DNA of 64,000 bases, from NCBI GenBank assembly GCA_963662175.1, contig OY759219.1, forward strand, positions 25,648,908-25,712,907, in the 5' to 3' direction. The notes below the pieces were generated by a model. The model saw only the letters and a program-made list of their open reading frames with translations. It was not told where the DNA came from and did no database searches. Each line of letters starts with the position of its first letter. Position 1 is the stretch's first letter. Source of the stretch: Aradus depressus. Taxonomy: Eukaryota > Arthropoda > Insecta > Hemiptera > Aradidae. The position numbers were made by a program, and so were the translations under genes. Below are positions 21,598-32,854 of the stretch, one piece after another.

Positions 21598-22437
21598 AAA
21601 ATATATGTGATGTATCGATAAAACGACTTCTTATACTAACCCCGTTTTTTCATATCACTCTCTCTCTCTCCCTTCCCCCTTGCAAATACATTTCATACTG
21701 ACATTATTATATTACATATACCGTAATGTGTTTAACATTTATATTGTCTAATGAGGGCGCCGGTAGCTCAGTGGTATGCGTGCTTGACTTCTGAGCTCAA
21801 GGTCGTGGGTTCGTAGCCCGACCGAGGCCCTTAGTTTATTTTATCTGGGAGGTAAAATAAACTTAACCACGCCGTCCTTCGGATGGGACGTTAAGCGATG
21901 GTCCCGAGCCTGTACGATGTCAGGTACTCGTTAAAGACCCCTACCCTAGATGAATAAAAATTTAGGGTAGGCAAAATTTAGGACTCCCACAGTAGAGTCA
22001 GGCTCATGTCCACCAGAGTTACGAAAGAGCGCTCTGGTAGTAGGCGATATGACCTCGTAGTTAGAGCCTGGGCATGAGTCATAAAACCTAACCTAACCTA
22101 TTGCCTAATTCCACGAAAATATACACATAAAATGAACCGGTTTCAGAACAAAGTACAAAAGTGACATTTGTTATGGAATTAGACAAAACAAAAGTTAAAC
22201 TAGTTTTTTGTTTTTATTTATTTTATTAACTTTCCACTACATTGACACAATTGCAGAAATGTATTCTGATGACAGTAATTTCGTCAGTTTTTTTTTTTGT
22301 TTCATTCGCAATTCTGAGCGTGACTTTCTTATACCCATAAAAAGAAATGAAATTGAGAAGAGGAAGGGGGATATAGAGTGATCTGTAAAAACATAGTTGG
22401 TATAAGAAAGTTCTGTAATGGCCACATCACATATATT
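21598..22437. mobile_element. MITE-B copy carrying a SINE
   Basis: Left TIR ATGTGATGTA...CTTCTTATACTAA and right TIR TTGGTATAAGAAAGTTCTG...CACATATA are inverted. The middle keeps CATTTCATACTGACATTA. A SINE-A sits near the centre. No coding capacity. Confidence 0.7.
21753..22099 (+). mobile_element. SINE-A, full length, young
   Basis: Intact head, hairpin and body, and a CCTAACCTAACCT tail. Near-perfect 10-bp TSDs ATTGTCTAAT and ATTGCCTAAT flank it. One internal difference from the consensus is AACCACGCC for AAGCACGCC. Confidence 0.95.
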
Positions 22438-22439
22438 GT

Positions 22440-22939
22440 TTATTTTTTCTTATAGTATCCAGGTTTTCCAGTCAAAGACACTCAAACTCATTACACAATG
22501 CCCACCACACGTAAGTAACAGAATACTCCACAATGACCTCATGATAAACACAGTTCACGACACAATTCAGGACCTTTACAGACGTTTCCATAGCGAATTG
22601 CATTCACACCCAAATCCATATATCCACTCACTTTTTTCACCACACTTGCCACACAATCCTCCCAGGAGATTGAAGAGGAGTTGGAACCGTGACTTACTAT
22701 AATCCCAAATTGCAACCCCCCGCAAATATCCCCATATCAAATATCAAAAATATCCCCATTCATTGATAATAACCATAATATTCATTGTTTTTAATTTCGC
22801 CCTGAGGAGCTACCGCTGGGTGGCCTTCCTCTCTCACGCCAATCAAGACATCCACTTTCAATCAAGTCCTCTTAGTAGCTGGTTGTTGCGTCATGGCAAC
22901 AGCTGCGACCAACATTATTAAGACAAAAAAAAAAAAATT
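22440..22939 (+). pseudogene. Jockey-clade LINE C-terminus and 3' UTR
   Basis: A frame ends FQSKTLKLITQCPPHVSNR, then LPHNPPRRLKRSWNRDLL and stop, the usual jockey C-terminus. The 3' UTR with GCTGGGTGGCCTTCC and CTGGTTGTTGCG, and an A run at 22925-22937, follow. Same subfamily as 12354 and 29369. 5'-truncated against MITE-B. Confidence 0.8.
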
Positions 22940-23084
22940 CCTTATTTCTTATCATTTTAATTTTTAAAAAACAATAATACATTTTAAAATTCGTTGCTAT
23001 GCGTTACAATTAACTAACTCGTCATTCTACCAGGGGTTACGTTCATACACAGACAGACAGCATTTTAAAATTTTTTTATTGGCC

Positions 23085-23170
23085 TTATGTACAATGGGAT
23101 TCGAACCCGCAAACCGTGGTGAGACCTTGCGACCAAACCCAACGCTCTAGCTCGCACGGCCATCATAGCA
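23085..23170 (-). mobile_element. SINE-B-like tRNA-derived fragment
   Basis: Minus strand reads GCCGTGCGAGCTAGAGCG, then GGTCGCAAGGTCTCACC and CGGGTTCGAATCCCATTG (perfect B box). The sequence after the head differs from the other two copies. Confidence 0.65.
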
Positions 23171-24175
23171 GCATTTATAAAACGCTTTAAAATTAATATA
23201 CCTACCTGATAAAAGATTTTTGATTAAAACATAAAGTAAATGAATAAAATAAAAATGTCTAACAAATAAAAATATAAAAACTAGTCAAAAATTAATATTT
23301 CATGGATGGGGGCGTATACGTTATTCCTTTTCCCCATCTGAGGCAAAACTGGCAACATGGAGTGCGTGAGGGCTGACAAATTATCCCCTCTCTTGAATTG
23401 AAGAGGAGAGACTCTTATTTTTTCCTTTCCAATTTTATCTCTGCATATGTATGTCATTCGTTCATGATATCTTCCAAGTAATGGACTCAAATTGGAGTCA
23501 ATGTTGGTGTGAATTGAAAGGAGTTTGACTTAATTATGCAGAGAAACGAACTACTTCACAACTCGTTAAAACGCTTTATCTAATCTTCAAGCAACCTACA
23601 CAAGTGGCTTAGAAAATTGGGTGGAAGATAATCGAATATTCACTAGACTATTGCATCGATTTTATAATCCCTACACGTTCAGTACAAAACACTGTCGAAG
23701 CCATTGTCATAATATCCGTTGCTATAAGATCTAATATCTTACACAACGTTGAGTGTCTTATATTATTAGACCATTATAGTGTCTTCTATAATAATTGCTT
23801 CTATAAAAGATACAACAAATAAGTCTATAAAAAATGTCTATAAATATAAAATTCAAATTATGTTTCGCTGTCACTTCATTCCAAATAAGGCTCCATCATG
23901 GATCGGATCAGTATGAAACTTTACGCAATTTTAGTTCGAATATCTAGGAAAGTTAGGTTTCGAAATTCTTAATTGTTGATATGGATTTTTATTAAATTTC
24001 ACATGTAGCTTCCTTATAAGCCCTCATTCAAACATAGACCATGCGAAACTATAAACAGTTGACTAATAATCAGCTGAACTTTCATGATCGCTAAGTACTA
24101 GTCTGATATATTCTTTAGAAGAAACCATAATAAACCATTGTTACATTATAGCGAAAATAAGTCACGATAGTTAGT
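23171..24175. other. Unassigned DNA with one coding-looking frame
   Basis: A minus-strand frame at 23281-23490 (about 69 codons, extendable upstream to ~23560) reads GRYHERMTYICRDKIGKEKI and onward without repeats or bias. No family recognised. The rest shows nothing. Confidence 0.25.
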
Positions 24176-24373
24176 TATTATGACTCATACCCGAGATTTA
24201 ACTACGAGGTCATACCGCCTACTACCAGAGAGCTCTTTCGTCACTCCGAAGGATGGCGCGCTTAAGTTTATTTTACCTCCCAGATAAAAGAAACTAAGGG
24301 CTTCGGTCAGGTTTGGAGCCCAAAATCTTGAGCTCAGAAGGCAAGGACGCATACCACTGAGCTATCAGCGCGA
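24176..24373 (-). mobile_element. SINE-A, internally deleted
   Basis: Both ends are present, but the block between GTCACTC and CGAAGGATGGCG is missing (about 130 bp). Old copy with AATAACTAAC-type tail. Confidence 0.85.
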
Positions 24374-24785
24374 CTTAATCAAAAATTTACAAATTACTTG
24401 ATTACATTTTGTAATTGTGTAATTAGTGATCGATTACACAATGCCCAACTCCATTTTAAAATTAGACTGAGCCCTTCACTGAATACGAAAGATAAAAGTG
24501 CCCTGTCTTAAAATTAACCCTGGGCAGTTAAGCATTCATAAAATATCGTATTAAATCTCAATCCTCGATCTCTTTTATTAGACTGCTTTAGTGAAAACTT
24601 TTTACTTCATTTTTTTTCTTCTCTCTTTCCCTCAAAATTTAGTTATAATTTATTTTAGCAAATAAAATAAAGTACATGTTGATATATTTTCATGAGTGTA
24701 TGGTAAAACAATTTTGAAATTTTCTGAAACTTCTCATTTGATGTTTTGAGTAGTTTTTTAAATGACGCTAACTTCAAAAAAAAAA
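24374..24785. other. Unassigned; possible hAT end
   Basis: ATTACTTGATTACATTTTGT to GATTACACAATGCCCAACTC (to about 24451) resembles a hAT MITE end. No partner end was found. The rest is AT-rich and blank. Confidence 0.3.
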
Positions 24786-25035
24786 ATTTAAGGTCTCTTC
24801 CCGATATGGACATACGGACAAAAACTATGGGGCTCAGCCAAGAGTTCCAACATTAACAGAATACAAACTTTTCAGTCAATAGTCCTACAACAAATTGTCA
24901 ATGCTCCCTTTTATGTCACCAACAAAGTCCTATACAAAGACCTCAACATTCCTTATGTCCAAGACCTAATCCAACTCCGCTTCAAGAAATTCCATTCCAA
25001 GTTGAATACCCATCCCAATCCTGTGACCTTTTATT
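24786..25035 (+). pseudogene. Jockey-clade LINE C-terminal fragment
   Basis: An open stretch reads PIWTYGQKLWGSAKSSNINR, then RIQTFQSIVLQQIVNAPFYV and NKVLYKDLNIPYVQDLIQLR. This is the thumb/C-terminal region of jockey reverse transcriptases. Truncated at both ends. Confidence 0.8.
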
Positions 25036-25482
25036 AAAAATTATAATCCTTTTATCCTGCTACGGAATTTCGCTTTTCAAATTCCTCTGAACACGTTTTG
25101 ACCATTTTTGCGATGATGTTTGTCTGTATGTGATTGGAAATTTGTGAGCTTACTAACTCAAGAACAATTGTATTGATGAATCTGAAATTTGAAATGAAGA
25201 TGTCACCTGTGCTAACTGAATACCACATTACTTCGGGCATAAACATATTTTACAAGAGACCTCTTATTTTTATTCTCTAATCAAAAATTTTACAGAATAA
25301 AAGTTACACAAGAAAGTAAAAGATATTATATAAAATACATTTTTCTAAGGACGCCCGGACCGTTTTAAATGTCGTTTTGAAATACATTTTTTCAGACCTT
25401 TGCTTTATTTACACGAAAACAATCATTCCTATGAAAACATTGGTTCCTGCCAAAAATGGAGGGAGACCTGTGATTAGTATAA
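25036..25482. other. Unassigned DNA
   Basis: Short frames only on each strand; no motif or repeat copy. Confidence 0.4.
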
Positions 25483-26461
25483 GGGTAATTCCATATGAAC
25501 TCGACATGACGGCCCACATCACGACTTTGAATATAAAAAAATACTTCATTTTTCGATAATTTGGATACAAACGAACCAAAAAATCGTCATAAGAATTTTA
25601 AAAAATCGCTGTGACTAACTGTGCAGCGATATTACTGAATTCATGGTTTTTAACGATTTTTCTTATGGATAAAATATTTTCGTTCCCAAATGAACCATTT
25701 CACATGAAAAAAAAATGTAGGGATATAGTTTTTGTTGGAAATTTTCCGTAGAATCCGAAAATTTTGTCAAAATTCAGAAATGAATTGATGTTTTTTGTTA
25801 AAAATCAGTTTTTTTCCAAAAAGTCGACTTTTTTTTTTGATTTAACATATTTCAAAAACTTATGGATGAAAATTTAAGTTTGACGTCTTAAATTACTTGT
25901 GAGTGTCCCCAATAACGAACGTACAATCAATTTTTTTGGGTATCCTACTTGTTTTAACTTTACGCCAAAATTCATTTGTTAAATTTATCAACACGTTAAA
26001 TCAAATGTTTATAATATACAGGGTGATTCCCTCGTAACTTAAAAAAAAATTGGGTGTAACTAGACCGAAAATGGAGTAGAATGCCGCCAACCGCACCTTT
26101 CTATCTCAATCCGTTGCCGAGATATGATTTATTAAATTTTTTTTTGAGAAAACCACGTTTTTTGCCATCAAGTTCCACATTTCTCCCTTTTAAATCAACT
26201 TTTCTCAACGTTTGACCACATTTTCGGAATCAGCGTTAAATTTAACAAATCGTTAATAAAATATAAAGAAATAAATATAAAGAAAAATCGTTAAAAACCA
26301 TGAATTCAGTAATATCGCTGCACAGTTAGTCACAGCAATTTTTTTAAATTCTTATGACGATTTTTTGGTTCGTTTGTGTCTAAAGTATCAAAAAATGAAG
26401 TCACTTTTCATTTCCAAAGTCGTGATGTGGGCCGTCATGTCGAGTTCATATGGAATTACCC
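25483..26461. mobile_element. Foldback DNA element with ~185-bp TIRs
   Basis: Arms at 25483-25673 and 26280-26461 are near-perfect reverse complements, beginning GGGTAATTCCATATGAACTC. ATAA flanks both sides (25479-25482 and 26462-26465), a possible 4-bp TSD. The centre has no transposase and contains part of another repeat (26018-26240). Confidence 0.8.
26018..26240 (+). repeat. CAGGGTGATTCCCTCG-type transposon end
   Basis: Same sequence as 9921-10285, opposite orientation, here in the loop of a foldback element. Probably an older insertion that lost its other end. Confidence 0.55.
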
Positions 26462-26498
26462 ATAAGAAAGTCCTGTAATGGCCAAATCAAATATACTT
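26462..26498 (-). repeat. MITE-B terminal fragment
   Basis: CATAAGAAAGTCCTGTAATG to AATATACTTC corresponds to one MITE-B end only. Confidence 0.5.
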
Positions 26499-26503
26499 CA
26501 CTT

Positions 26504-27003
26504 TCCCCAGCTATACGAAGTGTAGGGGAAGATATGTAATCGGTCAAAAAATTCGAAGCGGAGTTTTCAACAAAATTTTATATTTTCTGACCTCCAGATT
26601 CCATGATAACTCCCCATAGAATGAATTTATCGACTCAAAATTTCATACTTTCATATATAATTAATTTCAGCGTAATCGGCCGAAATGAAGGGGGGCTCAA
26701 CTCAAATACCCCAATAACTGCCGATGTATTGAATGTATCAACATGAAATTTCATATATAAAGTCAAAACCCAATGAGGACATAACCTGTCAAATTTCAGC
26801 AATATCGGCTGAAGGGAAGGGGAGGTTCAGGGAAGAGAGTTCAATTTAAAAACCGTAATAACTGCCAATCTAACAGATCAATATAAAATTTAGTTTGAGG
26901 ATTAAGGAACTTGAATGTACGTCAACTATTGGTTATAAATGGGGGTGCGAAAAGTTTAATTATTTTATTCTGAGGAAGAACATGGTGATTCATCGACGAC
27001 GCT
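26504..27003 (+). repeat. Rep-R copy, near full length
   Basis: Has the complete 5' palindrome (CCCCAGCTATACGAAGTGTA, then GGGGAAG), two inner modules and the GTGATTCATCGACGACG end. One of the best copies for defining the family. Confidence 0.75.
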
Positions 27004-27368
27004 TTTTATATTATTTTACACGAGTTAGGGCGACTTGTTGACGACGTTGCCACTGAAGGAGTTTGGATGATGAGAGCCCTACCCCAGAGCCTGGGATGAC
27101 AGAGGGCCCCATTCTAGAGTCGCCCTGTTCCTGTCATCACAAACCTCTCCACACCCAATCAATATGGAGGCACCTCATCTCAACCCCCTCCCTTAAATCT
27201 CCTCCTTCTTGACCAATACCTCCCAATACATCCCCCCAATATTTGGTCAGGTAATAAATTTGTTGTACTTAAAATGTCTGTTGAAATTTGATCCCTGGAT
27301 GAAACATATAAAAAGCGCCACTCAAAGTGATAACTTCAAATAGAGGTAACGTTACTTCTCCAGCTATA
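27004..27368. other. Unassigned, less AT-rich segment
   Basis: 27030-27240 is C-rich (CACCTCATCTCAACCCCCTC) and could be a LINE 3' UTR. A short Rep-R start lies at 27352-27368. Confidence 0.3.
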
Positions 27369-27560
27369 TGAAGTTATTGAAGCGTCGGTAACATGAGGTA
27401 AGCATGCTTGCCTACTGCACTCATAAACGTAGGTTTGCAACCTATATATGAAAAAACCTTGAGAATGGAACTTTAAGCGATTGTCCCGATCCTGTACGAT
27501 GTTAGGCATTCGTTAAAGATCCCTCTGGTGAGTAAACCTGGGTAGGCAACATTAAGGCGA
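27369..27560 (+). mobile_element. SINE-A, very old copy
   Basis: Only parts align: CGTCGGTAACATGAGGTAAG head remnant, CCTGTACGATGTTAGG, CGTTAAAGATCCC and GGGTAGGCAA. Many indels. Confidence 0.6.
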
Positions 27561-28449
27561 AAGGAGACGACAATCAGAAAAGGGCCATAATCTATGTTAC
27601 TTGAATGTTTTGTTATATATAGAAAATAAAGTAAAAATAATAGCCTTTGAACTTCCCCCGATACCAGGGGTATCTGTCAAAATGTTATCCATAATTTTGA
27701 ATTGTATTTGTATTTTTGGCAAAGTAATAAAGACTGTTTATTATTATTATAGTAATTTTGTAACAATAGCTCTAATGAGAATGACATCTGGTCATCATAG
27801 TCGGCATCGTTATAGTTGGTACTTTTCTGACTGTCGTCCCCTTTCGCTTTAAAGACTGCCACTGTACGGCTCAAGTTCGTCATGTTACTGGAGTCTGTGT
27901 ACGCTGCGCTTGTCTTTCTTAATCTAAAAATTCGTAATTACATTTAATATATTGTAACAATCTGTATTTAGGGGGTACCTAGATAATAGGAAATAAATAA
28001 AATAATTAAATAATAAATTGAAAATTATGAATTTTGTATTGAGAAAGTTTCGACATGGAAGGAAGCGGAGAAAGCTAGTATAGCTGGAGCGGCGTAGGGA
28101 GGAAGGTCTCGCTCTGCCCCCAGCTGTCCCCGTTTGTCGACAAGTCATGGTGATCTGTTCATGTCTGTCCCCGTTCGGCTGTCTTTCTCCAATTGTGTCC
28201 TGGGATATTTTCAACCTGATCTAAGGAGAAGCAAAGAAGAAATAGATCAGTAGAACGTCCTTACAGCTTCTACGAACGGTTTCCGCAGGAGGATTTGAAA
28301 AAGAGAACATCTCAACAAGTAAAAATATTTCACTATTGTTTAAAAAAATATATATAATATATAAAAACGAAATTTGTTATCTACCAATTTTCAAAATACG
28401 ACCTCCACAATATATTCAGTTTGTGTATTTATATGCTAAAAGTATTATG
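27561..28449. other. Unassigned DNA
   Basis: 28030-28320 is less AT-rich, with repeated CTGTCCCCGTTTG/CTGTCCCCGTTCG. No domain, TSD or repeat copy recognised. Confidence 0.35.
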
Positions 28450-28640
28450 ATAAATAAAATGGGAAATTGTGTTGACTCTGCGCTTGCAAAACGGGTGAAG
28501 GGAAGGGTGAACAGTCTAATAACAGTGAGATATGAGGTCGGTCTGACTTCACCGCAGCTTGGGCAAACTGCTAAGGGACAAGGTTCTCAGTCTGGCTTGG
28601 AATTGAACCCACGCCTTGCCACTGTCTTGAATCATCTATA
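28450..28640 (-). repeat. Possible third tRNA-like repeat
   Basis: Minus strand has GGCGTGGGTTCAATTCC, a B-box match, within about 190 bp of higher GC. Only one copy is in the window, so assignment as a SINE is tentative. Confidence 0.3.
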
Positions 28641-28671
28641 GTTTAGTTTTATACAGTTTTTACTTTTTAAA

Positions 28672-28795
28672 AAAGAAAATTTCTGTGTACCTGTGAACAA
28701 GATAACTCATGATAAAATGAATGTATGGACACAACTATTTTCATATGTTTCTAAAATTTGAAGACGACACCTATTGATTTTCAGTCAAATACACC
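28672..28795 (+). repeat. Rep-R internal fragment
   Basis: One module: GTACCTGTGAACAAGATAAC through TTGATTTTCAGTCAAAT, cut off by the tandem array. Confidence 0.6.
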
Positions 28796-29055
28796 ACAGC
28801 TAGTAAGTCCGTTGCAACATCGCACACCCCAAGCAATGCTTAGCAAAGTTAGTCTCTCAGCTAGTATCTGCCATGCAACGATGGACGCCCGAGCTAGTAC
28901 GTTCTTAGGAACATTGTGCGTTGCAACGGCAGACAGACCAGCTAGTAAGTACTTAGGAACGCTAAGCTCCACAACTAGTATTTGCCGAGCAAGGGTAGAC
29001 ATCCCAGGTAGTACATGCTCAGGAACGCTGGGCATCACACAGTCTGTTTTTTAAT
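28796..29055. repeat. Tandem array with AGCTAGTA units
   Basis: AGCTAGTA or variants occur seven times, alternating with TTAGGAAC-containing and TGCAACGG-containing segments, about 33-48 bp apart. Both strands are open (98 codons plus, 85 codons minus), as expected when unit lengths are near multiples of three. I see no evidence for translation. Confidence 0.6.
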
Positions 29056-29240
29056 CGGCCTTATTAGAATGGTACATACAATTCCATAAAAATTCGATTC
29101 AGCCGTTAATGAGCTAGCACGAATTTTATGGTTCGGGCCCCTCACAACCCCCTCTCTGTTTAAATTTTGAGATGTCACATAACCTTTTTTTCAATCGGGC
29201 CTAGAATGATGCTGCTTGTGAGGTTTCATCAAAATTCATC
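29056..29240 (+). repeat. Fragment of the 16641-17345 family
   Basis: Carries GATTCAGCCGTTAATGAGC, GGGCCCCTCACAACCCCC and TGAGATGTCACATAACC in the same order as the array. Confidence 0.6.
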
Positions 29241-29368
29241 AAATCAAACAGATTGGGCATAATGTTGAAACAAACCCACATACCCATAAACAAACAAATC
29301 TCGTTTCAAATTTATTTATATATAAGTATATATGTAATTTTCCTTTAATTACTATATTTTTAAATTAT

Positions 29369-29563
29369 TTTTGTTTTAATTTTTTTTGTCTTTTATTTAT
29401 AAAGATGCAACTGTTGCTAGGGTGCAACAACCAGCATCTATGTTGGTAGGTATGGATACGTTGGCGTGAATGGCATGTGAGAGGAAGGCCACCCAGTAGT
29501 AGGTCCTCGGGACGAAAATTTATATTAATTATAAGGACAAGGGAAAAAAAAAAAATGAAATAA

Positions 29564-29594
<31 letters not shown>

Positions 29595-30320
29595 GGAATT
29601 GAAAGACGACTTTGATGGAATGGGTAAGAGAGATGATAAAAGTAAAGGAAAATAATGTAAAAAAAAATATAAATATTAAGAACGAATAGGGATTAAGGTG
29701 GCAGTAAGTCGCGGTTCCACCTCCTCTTCAACCTTCGTGGGGGGTTTTGTGGTAAGTGTTGTGAAGATAAAGTACGTATTTCTGGGTTTGTATGTGTGTA
29801 AAGTTTTCTAAAGAAACATATGTAGGTAGTTTGTATTGTGTCGGGTACTGTGTGTATCATAAGATCGTTATGAAGTGTTCTGTTGTTTATGTATTTGGGG
29901 GGGGGGGGGGGGGGGGGGGGGGCACTGTGTTATCAGTCTGAGGGTTTTTGACTGAAATGCCTGAATTCGTTTGATGTTGGATGTTTTTGCTGAACCGTAT
30001 ATCTGTTATCCGTATGTCCATAATGGTCTAAGTAAGTATAACAGTTCCGTTTTTGTGTCATGCCTAATTTTGATCGTCTATTTAGAAGTCCGTAGAGTAT
30101 TTTGAGTCGACGGTTCAGCGTGTTTCGTGTGAGATGTGTGTGAGGATTCCATGTCAGTCTTCGATCCATTGTCAGTCCTAGGTATCGTACAGTATTAGTT
30201 TGAGGGAGGGGCTTGTCGTAGATTAAAACGGGGGGACATGTTTCTCGTCGAAGTGTAAATGTGATGTGCTGTGATTTTTCTGTATTTAGTTTTATTTTCC
30301 ATGTGTTGCACCAGTTTTCA
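29369..30320 (-). pseudogene. Jockey-clade LINE, 5'-truncated, with perfect TSD
   Basis: The minus strand reads WCNTWKIKLNTEKSQHITF, then RYLGLTMDRRLTWNPHTH and LNRRLKILYGLLNRRSK. After a frameshift come WTYGIQIYGSAKTSNIKR and the end PPRRLKRRWNRDLL. A 26-G run (29897-29922) interrupts the frame. The 3' UTR matches 12354 and 22740. Perfect 13-bp TSDs ATTTTTAAATTAT lie at 29356-29368 and 30321-30333. Confidence 0.9.
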
Positions 30321-30386
30321 ATTTTTAAATTATAAAAATAAAATTATTATTAGGATATGGAAGAAGAAATAATAGATGAATAGAAT

Positions 30387-30710
30387 TGTTGAGGGGGTTG
30401 AAATGAATAATAAATATGGTTTAATAAGGAGCTTCTGGGGGTAAGCCGGCTTGACCCCAACCGAAGATATCAGGGCGCCCTCTGGCTCTTAAAATTTAAA
30501 ATGAAAACACACATTGGCATAATGCCGGGTAGTCAGGGCTTAATGCCAAGCCAAGAGAGCCTTAATACGGGGCATTATGTGCCGTCTATCTTAGTATAAA
30601 AATGATACTAGCTACACTATAGGCCTGGTAATGTTCAATAAAAGAACGATAACTCCCATCTTCGAGTCTCTTATCCTTTACTTTACTTTTAGATTCTTAG
30701 TAGTTGTTCT
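30387..30710 (+). mobile_element. LTR-like segment
   Basis: TGTTGAGGGGGTTGAAATG start, a TATA-like AGTATAAAAATG near 30591, and CAATAAAAGAACG near 30639, spaced as in a Copia-type LTR. No TSD or second end could be fixed, so this is a guess from layout. Confidence 0.4.
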
Positions 30711-30754
30711 TTGAAAATGTGTTTATAAGCAGCTCCGAGTTGGCGCAATATTCA

Positions 30755-30820
30755 AATCGGCTATGTACTTCCCCAGAACGAATTAATACTACTTTTCGCC
30801 CCTTTCCAAAACTAGTCTAA
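30755..30820 (-). repeat. Rep-R terminal fragment
   Basis: CTATGTACTTCCCCAGAACG, then AATTAATAC and TTTTCGCCCC: the 3' end of the family, inverted. Confidence 0.6.
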
Positions 30821-30840
30821 CAAAGATATCGCTTATATTT

Positions 30841-31223
30841 GAGGAGTTTGGAGCTAGAGCGGACCAACTGGTTTAAACTGAACAGGAAGAAAATGGCAAT
30901 TGAAAATTGAGTAGATTTTGTTTATCTCCATAAATGGGCCCCAAATATTTATTTATATTTAAAATTTTAGAATAGTATTGGATGAGTGATCCCTTTTTGT
31001 GTTCTATAAAGTTTTTGAAGGCCGTATGATCCATTGTGACTTTGAAAATATATGCACAAAATATTTGTGGACTAAACTTAAAGTGCTGCTATCTATCACT
31101 GAAGTGAAGAATCTAAGTGATCCACACTGGTTTTGAAAAAAGGGAACCTATGCCAACATCAGGATGGTAATAACTCATTTTCCGAAAAATTGTGGGTTGG
31201 TCCGCTCTGGCTCCAAACTCCTC
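30841..31223. mobile_element. Small TIR element
   Basis: Left end GAGGAGTTTGGAGCTAGAGC plus 8 more bases is matched inverted at 31196-31223 with one mismatch (28-bp TIR). No coding capacity. TSD unclear. Confidence 0.65.
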
Positions 31224-31496
31224 ATTTATGACCTAATCAAAAATCTTATGAAGATATAGACAACTCCTTCATTTACCTGAAAACGGTTTGTCCTATGGAA
31301 AAAATTCATCTTACAAAAAATGTTTGCTATTAAATTTCCAATCGATAATGTGTTCTTGATATGAAATAAGACCAATACGACTAAAGTTAGGGCTCCCCAA
31401 AAAATGAAAAATAAACTCGGAAATATTTCAAGTTAATGTCTAAAATGTATCGCATAGAAAAGAATTATAAAATATATTTTATTATTGGTAGTAAGA

Positions 31497-31813
31497 TAGC
31501 TAGCTACCCAATGAGTCAACGCTTTGCTTGAGATAGCGTGCTACCCAACTGAGCTCAAGATTGAGAGTTCGAAACTCTTAGTTTTTCAATATGGAAGGTG
31601 AAAAACCTTGAGCACGTTGTGCTTTGGATGAGACGTTATGCAATGGTCCCGGACCTGGTTAAAGTCCCACAGCCTGGGTGAATAAAAATTTGGAATAGAC
31701 AAAATTTAGAACTCAGTAGAGTCGGGCTCATGTTCACCAGAGTGACGAATGAGCTCTCTGGTAGTAGGCGATATGATCTCGTAGTTAAGGCTCGGTCATG
31801 AGCCACAATAACT
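31497..31813 (+). mobile_element. SINE-A, old copy interrupted at its tail
   Basis: Diverged head (CTGAGCTCAAGATTGAGAG), body blocks and GCCACAATAACT tail. An R1 LINE inserted in the tail; the rest of it (GCCACAATAACTAACTG) resumes at 32821. Confidence 0.75.
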
Positions 31814-32820
31814 TTTTTAATTTTTTTGGGTTCTCCTGACCCCTTGAGGGGGTCGGTCACATCACCCTATTGCGTTGGGGAACGGGTAACCTGACGAAGG
31901 TCCGGTGAATCAGCTCCGCCCTGGGCCCGTCGTACAGCGGGCACTCGAGAACTACGTGTTTTCACCCCGCCACATGAGCAGGCAGGGCTGTTCTTCCTCT
32001 TAAAGAAGAAGAGCTTCGCGCTGAAGTCGCCGTGACCTGATGGCACCTGAGACGTCCAATGGTTTGGTTGTATCCATGGAGAGTCAAGGCGCGTCCGGAC
32101 GTCCGGGAAATAGGCGAAGGTTGTTCGGCCATCTGTAGATCGCGCTTAACGCTGTTGCCATCATTCCACGATCCATTCCTGGACAATGCTCTTCAGATGC
32201 TCTGGTCTCGCCTGTCCTTGCATCTCTCCCTCCATGGCTTGACGCAAGACCACGTCCATGTCCGCCTCCATCGGTAAGCCGCGTCTACAGAAGTCTATGG
32301 GTGGGGTCCCCGCCAGCACCTGCAGCGCAGCCGTTGAGACAGTACGGTAGGCTTTGGTAATCCTGAGGAGGGCTGCTCTTTGAGCTTGTAGTAGTATCGT
32401 ACGCCGTCATTTGGAGGGGTGAACCCACCATCCGGCAGCGGCGTATCTTGCCATGGCCTCGAAAACCGCGGTGCAAATATAACGCGTCGGCAGTATAATG
32501 CAAGGACCAGGTGGTGGCGGGCGTCCGTTTTTCCTCTCATCAGCATGGCCGCTGTCTTGCTGGGAGAGAGGGTTAACTTGTTCAGTCGGCACCATGTGTC
32601 CGTAGAGTCGATCGCGGCTTGGGCTCGGGCGATCAGAGCGGCACGATTGTCAGCGTGCACCATGACCACTAGGTCGTGAACATAGACTATTGCCCTGTGT
32701 TCACGAGTCTCGAGGTCATGAAGCAGTCCGTCAAAGACCGCGGCTACATCGAAGAAGATGCAGAGAGAGTATTTCCCTCTGACCTCCCGGACATCCGCCC
32801 TCAGCATCCTCAGTGGATCT
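31814..32820 (-). pseudogene. R1-clade LINE fragment with perfect TSD
   Basis: Minus strand: AIVYVHDLVVMVHADNRAA (the YxDD box degraded to YVHD), then DTWCRLNKLTLSPSKTAAML, thumb region YRTVSTAALQVLAGTPPIDF, a Cys-rich ACSCGGVKTRS remnant and an A-rich 3' end (31814-31830). Frameshifts divide it. Perfect 12-bp TSDs GCCACAATAACT lie at 31802-31813 and 32821-32832. Clearly more GC-rich than its neighbours. The catalytic Asp loss and frameshifts make it inactive. Confidence 0.88.
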
Positions 32821-32854
32821 GCCACAATAACTAACTGTTATTAAGAAAGAAAAT

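Noticed and set aside
32419..32679. 86-codon plus ORF
   Set aside because: Antisense to the R1 LINE coding sequence, whose GC-rich DNA leaves the other strand open.
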